A stretch of DNA of 8,517 nucleotides from UBA7692 sp033578915. Lineage in GTDB: Bacteria > Bacteroidota > Bacteroidia > Chitinophagales > LD1. The translations under genes were made by a program, and so were the position numbers. Positions 6,696 through 8,517 of the stretch are shown piece by piece; positions within the stretch are counted from its first letter, which is position 1; the number at the start of each line of letters is the position of its first letter. Location of the stretch: contig JAVQWQ010000102.1 in assembly GCA_033578915.1 (NCBI GenBank), positions 1 to 8,517 on the forward strand, written 5' to 3'. The notes under the pieces were generated by a model that was not told the DNA's origin, searched no databases, and was given only the letters and a program-made list of their open reading frames with translations.

Positions 6696-7281
6696 TTTTA
6701 TTCATTATATAGTTTTTCAGGTTTCGCTTTCCATTTTGTATGTGGCTTTTTACTTCATTTAGCGTAAATCCAGTTATTTCAGAAATTTTCTGGTATGAGT
6801 TGCCTTGTAAATAGAATAACTCAATACATCTTCTTTGTTCTTCTTTTAACTCATTTATCCCCTCGTGCAGATGTTCCAGCAACCACTCTTTTTCGTTTAC
6901 TTCATTTAGATGCGAAAAAGCATCATTTTCCATATCACGTTGTACATTCAGTAAGTTGGATTGCTGGAGTTCTATTTTTTTTCTGATTGTCTGGGATTCA
7001 TTTCTGAATTCCATCATACAATAATTTTTTACTACTGTGTGTAGCCAAGGTTTAAAATTTTTTACGTGATGTCTTTTCAGATCTTTAATCAGCTTCTCAA
7101 ATATGTCCATCACAGCATCCTTTGACTTCTCTTCGTCTTTCAGATATTTTAAGCACACTCCGTAAACTAAATGAACATATCGCTGATATAACTCCCCGAT
7201 ATAGGCAGCATCGTGGGAATTTTGATACCTGTGTATTAAATCCTCATCCGGAAGTTGATGATATGGATTTTTTTCCCTCAC
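6673..7281 (-). CDS. ECF-type RNA polymerase sigma factor paired with anti-sigma-like gene
   Basis: A 202-residue sigma-70 family protein. Region 2 covers about 23-95 (YIGELYQRYVHLVYGV, then SKDAVMDIFEKL for region 2.2 and FKPWLHTVVKNYCMMEFR for 2.3-2.4). A rather long charged linker (about 96-130) leads to region 4 (133-190) with the helix-turn-helix NSYQKISEITGFTLNEVKSH at 161-180. The start must be GTG at 7281-7279: the codon just upstream in the same frame is TAA, the stop of the preceding peptidase gene, and no in-frame ATG occurs before residue 58. The LPDEDLIHRYQ segment close behind is the usual N-terminal ECF motif, so the protein looks complete. It overlaps the downstream membrane-protein gene by 23 bp, the usual sigma/anti-sigma arrangement. 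The regulon is unknown. Confidence 0.88.
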   Translation of the reverse strand: MREKNPYHQLPDEDLIHRYQNSHDAAYIGELYQRYVHLVYGVCLKYLKDEEKSKDAVMDIFEKLIKDLKRHHVKNFKPWLHTVVKNYCMMEFRNESQTIRKKIELQQSNLLNVQRDMENDAFSHLNEVNEKEWLLEHLHEGINELKEEQRRCIELFYLQGNSYQKISEITGFTLNEVKSHIQNGKRNLKNYIMNKNERQKEE

Positions 7282-8517
7282 TTAGTTTCGCTTTTCTTCA
7301 TTATTTTTTTTATTAAGGGCATTCAGGGCTTCATTTGCAGCGTAGATTATAGTTTCGTAGTCAGAAGCTGTTGATGAAGAGCTATCGCTGACCACTTGTT
7401 TCTTTTTTTCTTCAAACTGTTTTACAATTCTTCTCAAGGCTCCCTTTCCGGCAGATAGCAATAAACGGGTATCACCAACCAACGAATGATTTTTTAGTGT
7501 TTCAATACCACCAAGAACAATATTTTTATCCATGTTTCCCAAATAGTTGGCGTAGTGGTACATCAAAATATACTTTGCGTATCCTTTGGTAGATGAAAAT
7601 TTCTTTGTAAAGAATTCATTGTATTTTGACGAATTACTGTTTGCATACACAGAAAAAACCGCATCGTTTATTTCAAGATTATTTTCGTTTTCAAACCTTT
7701 TGCACAACTCCATTGCCAGGCTTGTATCAAGGGAATTTATAGCTTTTAGCGCTTCTGCTGTGGCAGCATATGAACTATCGTTCAGGCATTGAATAAAGAA
7801 TGCTTTCAGAGACGGATCTTTGACTCGCGAAATTTTTTGAATGGCAGCTGTTCGCACTGAGGCATTTCGATCATGTAGAGCCATGTTTTTGAGTTTATCA
7901 ACTAAATAAGATGAATCTGCGCCACTGAAATAGCAGCTTTCAACTGCAAATTTTCTAAAGAAGTAGAATGTATCGTTCAAGGCATTAAGGAGCACATCGC
8001 GGGCTTCGGGACTATCTTTTTGTACCTCTTTTAATCTTTGCAGTGCCTCCAGCTTGGCAGTGAAATTCGGATGATGTTTATATTGAAATATATATTCCTG
8101 TAATGATTTGGCATCTTTTCTGGAGCATAACAATATTCTTTCTACATCCGCATCAACAAGCACAGGCCTTCCCCGAAATGGAATTTTAAAAGTGTCGCTC
8201 TTTTTCTCGAAGCTGAAGTCGTAGAACAATGTGCGCGAAGAATCCCAAATACCCACTGTTAAGGGCAATTTGAATATATATCCATTCTTGGTGTTTTGTT
8301 CTTGCTCGGCTACAACCTTGACTGTATCATCTTGATAAATGTAATGGTAAGTGATGTTGGGGTGCCCGCTATTCATGAACCATTGGTTGAAAAACCAGTT
8401 CAAGTCACGACCTGTGACTTCTTCAAAGGCTAATCGCAAGTGATGAATTTCAACAGCGCGAAAAGCATTTGTTTTAAGATAATATTCCAGGGATTTAAAA
8501 AAAGCATCGTCTCCTAC
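7282..8517 (-). CDS. M1-family metallopeptidase, C-terminal part with HEAT-like repeats (5' partial)
   Basis: The frame is open to the window edge (8517), giving 411 visible residues. The TTG at 8437-8439 is only an internal leucine, because M1-like sequence continues upstream of it (VGDDAFFKSLEYYL). Residues 1-52 match the end of the M1 catalytic domain: VEIHHLRLAFEEVTGRDLNW then FFNQWFMNSGHPNI. The zinc motifs HExxH and the distal Glu would lie outside the window, so activity cannot be judged. Residues 53-130 look like the beta-sandwich domain seen in M1 enzymes, and 150-370 are paired helices of HEAT type (for example ALHDRNASVRTAAIQKIS at 213-230). A Lys/Ser-rich tail follows. Related enzymes are aminopeptidases that trim N-terminal residues; in Bacteroidota many are exported. 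The TAA stop directly abuts the GTG of the sigma gene, so both are probably on one transcript. Confidence 0.88.
   Translation of the reverse strand, partial: VGDDAFFKSLEYYLKTNAFRAVEIHHLRLAFEEVTGRDLNWFFNQWFMNSGHPNITYHYIYQDDTVKVVAEQEQNTKNGYIFKLPLTVGIWDSSRTLFYDFSFEKKSDTFKIPFRGRPVLVDADVERILLCSRKDAKSLQEYIFQYKHHPNFTAKLEALQRLKEVQKDSPEARDVLLNALNDTFYFFRKFAVESCYFSGADSSYLVDKLKNMALHDRNASVRTAAIQKISRVKDPSLKAFFIQCLNDSSYAATAEALKAINSLDTSLAMELCKRFENENNLEINDAVFSVYANSNSSKYNEFFTKKFSSTKGYAKYILMYHYANYLGNMDKNIVLGGIETLKNHSLVGDTRLLLSAGKGALRRIVKQFEEKKKQVVSDSSSSTASDYETIIYAANEALNALNKKNNEEKRN

Noticed and set aside
8437..8439. TTG as the start codon of the M1 peptidase
   Set aside because: Upstream codons to 8517 continue a recognisable M1 C-terminal sequence without a stop, so this is an internal leucine.
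1..8517. tRNA, rRNA, CRISPR array, insertion sequence or prophage genes
   Set aside because: Almost all bases are accounted for by six genes. No cloverleaf, spaced identical repeats, transposase motifs or terminal inverted repeats were seen in the two short gaps.

Overview
This 8.5 kb window looks like chromosome of a Bacteroidota bacterium (Chitinophagales, Sphingobacteriales or Cytophagales type). The signs are a giant PKD-repeat protein ending in a type B (gliding-motility-type) type IX secretion C-terminal domain, two Bacteroidota-style ECF sigma factors, low-GC DNA, A-rich sequence rather than Shine-Dalgarno sites before start codons, and a TTTG / TAnnTTTG promoter. Six protein-coding genes fill almost all of it; the first and last run off the window edges. 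I see no tRNA, rRNA, CRISPR array, insertion sequence or phage gene.

Left part, plus strand (1-5483). A secreted or surface multidomain PKD protein, open at its 5' end, ends at 3408. A 138-bp intergenic region follows, carrying a likely promoter and, around the next start codon, a striking set of nested inverted repeats. That start belongs to a stand-alone ECF sigma factor (3547-4137). After a 65-bp gap with an 8-bp hairpin comes a sugar-1,4-lactone oxidase of the VAO flavoprotein family (4203-5483).

Right part, minus strand (8517-5484). An M1-family metallopeptidase with a HEAT-like C-terminal region (5' end outside the window), a second ECF sigma factor and a membrane protein with an anti-sigma-like cytoplasmic N-terminus and a periplasmic TPR end form one tightly packed operon. 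The peptidase stop codon is immediately followed, in the same reading frame, by the GTG start of the sigma gene, and the sigma gene overlaps the membrane-protein gene by 23 bp. Translation of the three is therefore probably coupled.

The two halves converge with no spacing: the oxidase stop (5481-5483) directly touches the stop of the membrane-protein gene (5484-5486). The sigma/membrane-protein pair is most simply read as a sigma and anti-sigma module. The stand-alone sigma factor has no such partner here, and the RNA structure around its start codon may be its local control point. I see no clearly new multi-gene system. The points most worth a second look are that leader structure, the in-frame stop/start junction between peptidase and sigma factor, and the cysteine-free anti-sigma-like protein with a TPR end.
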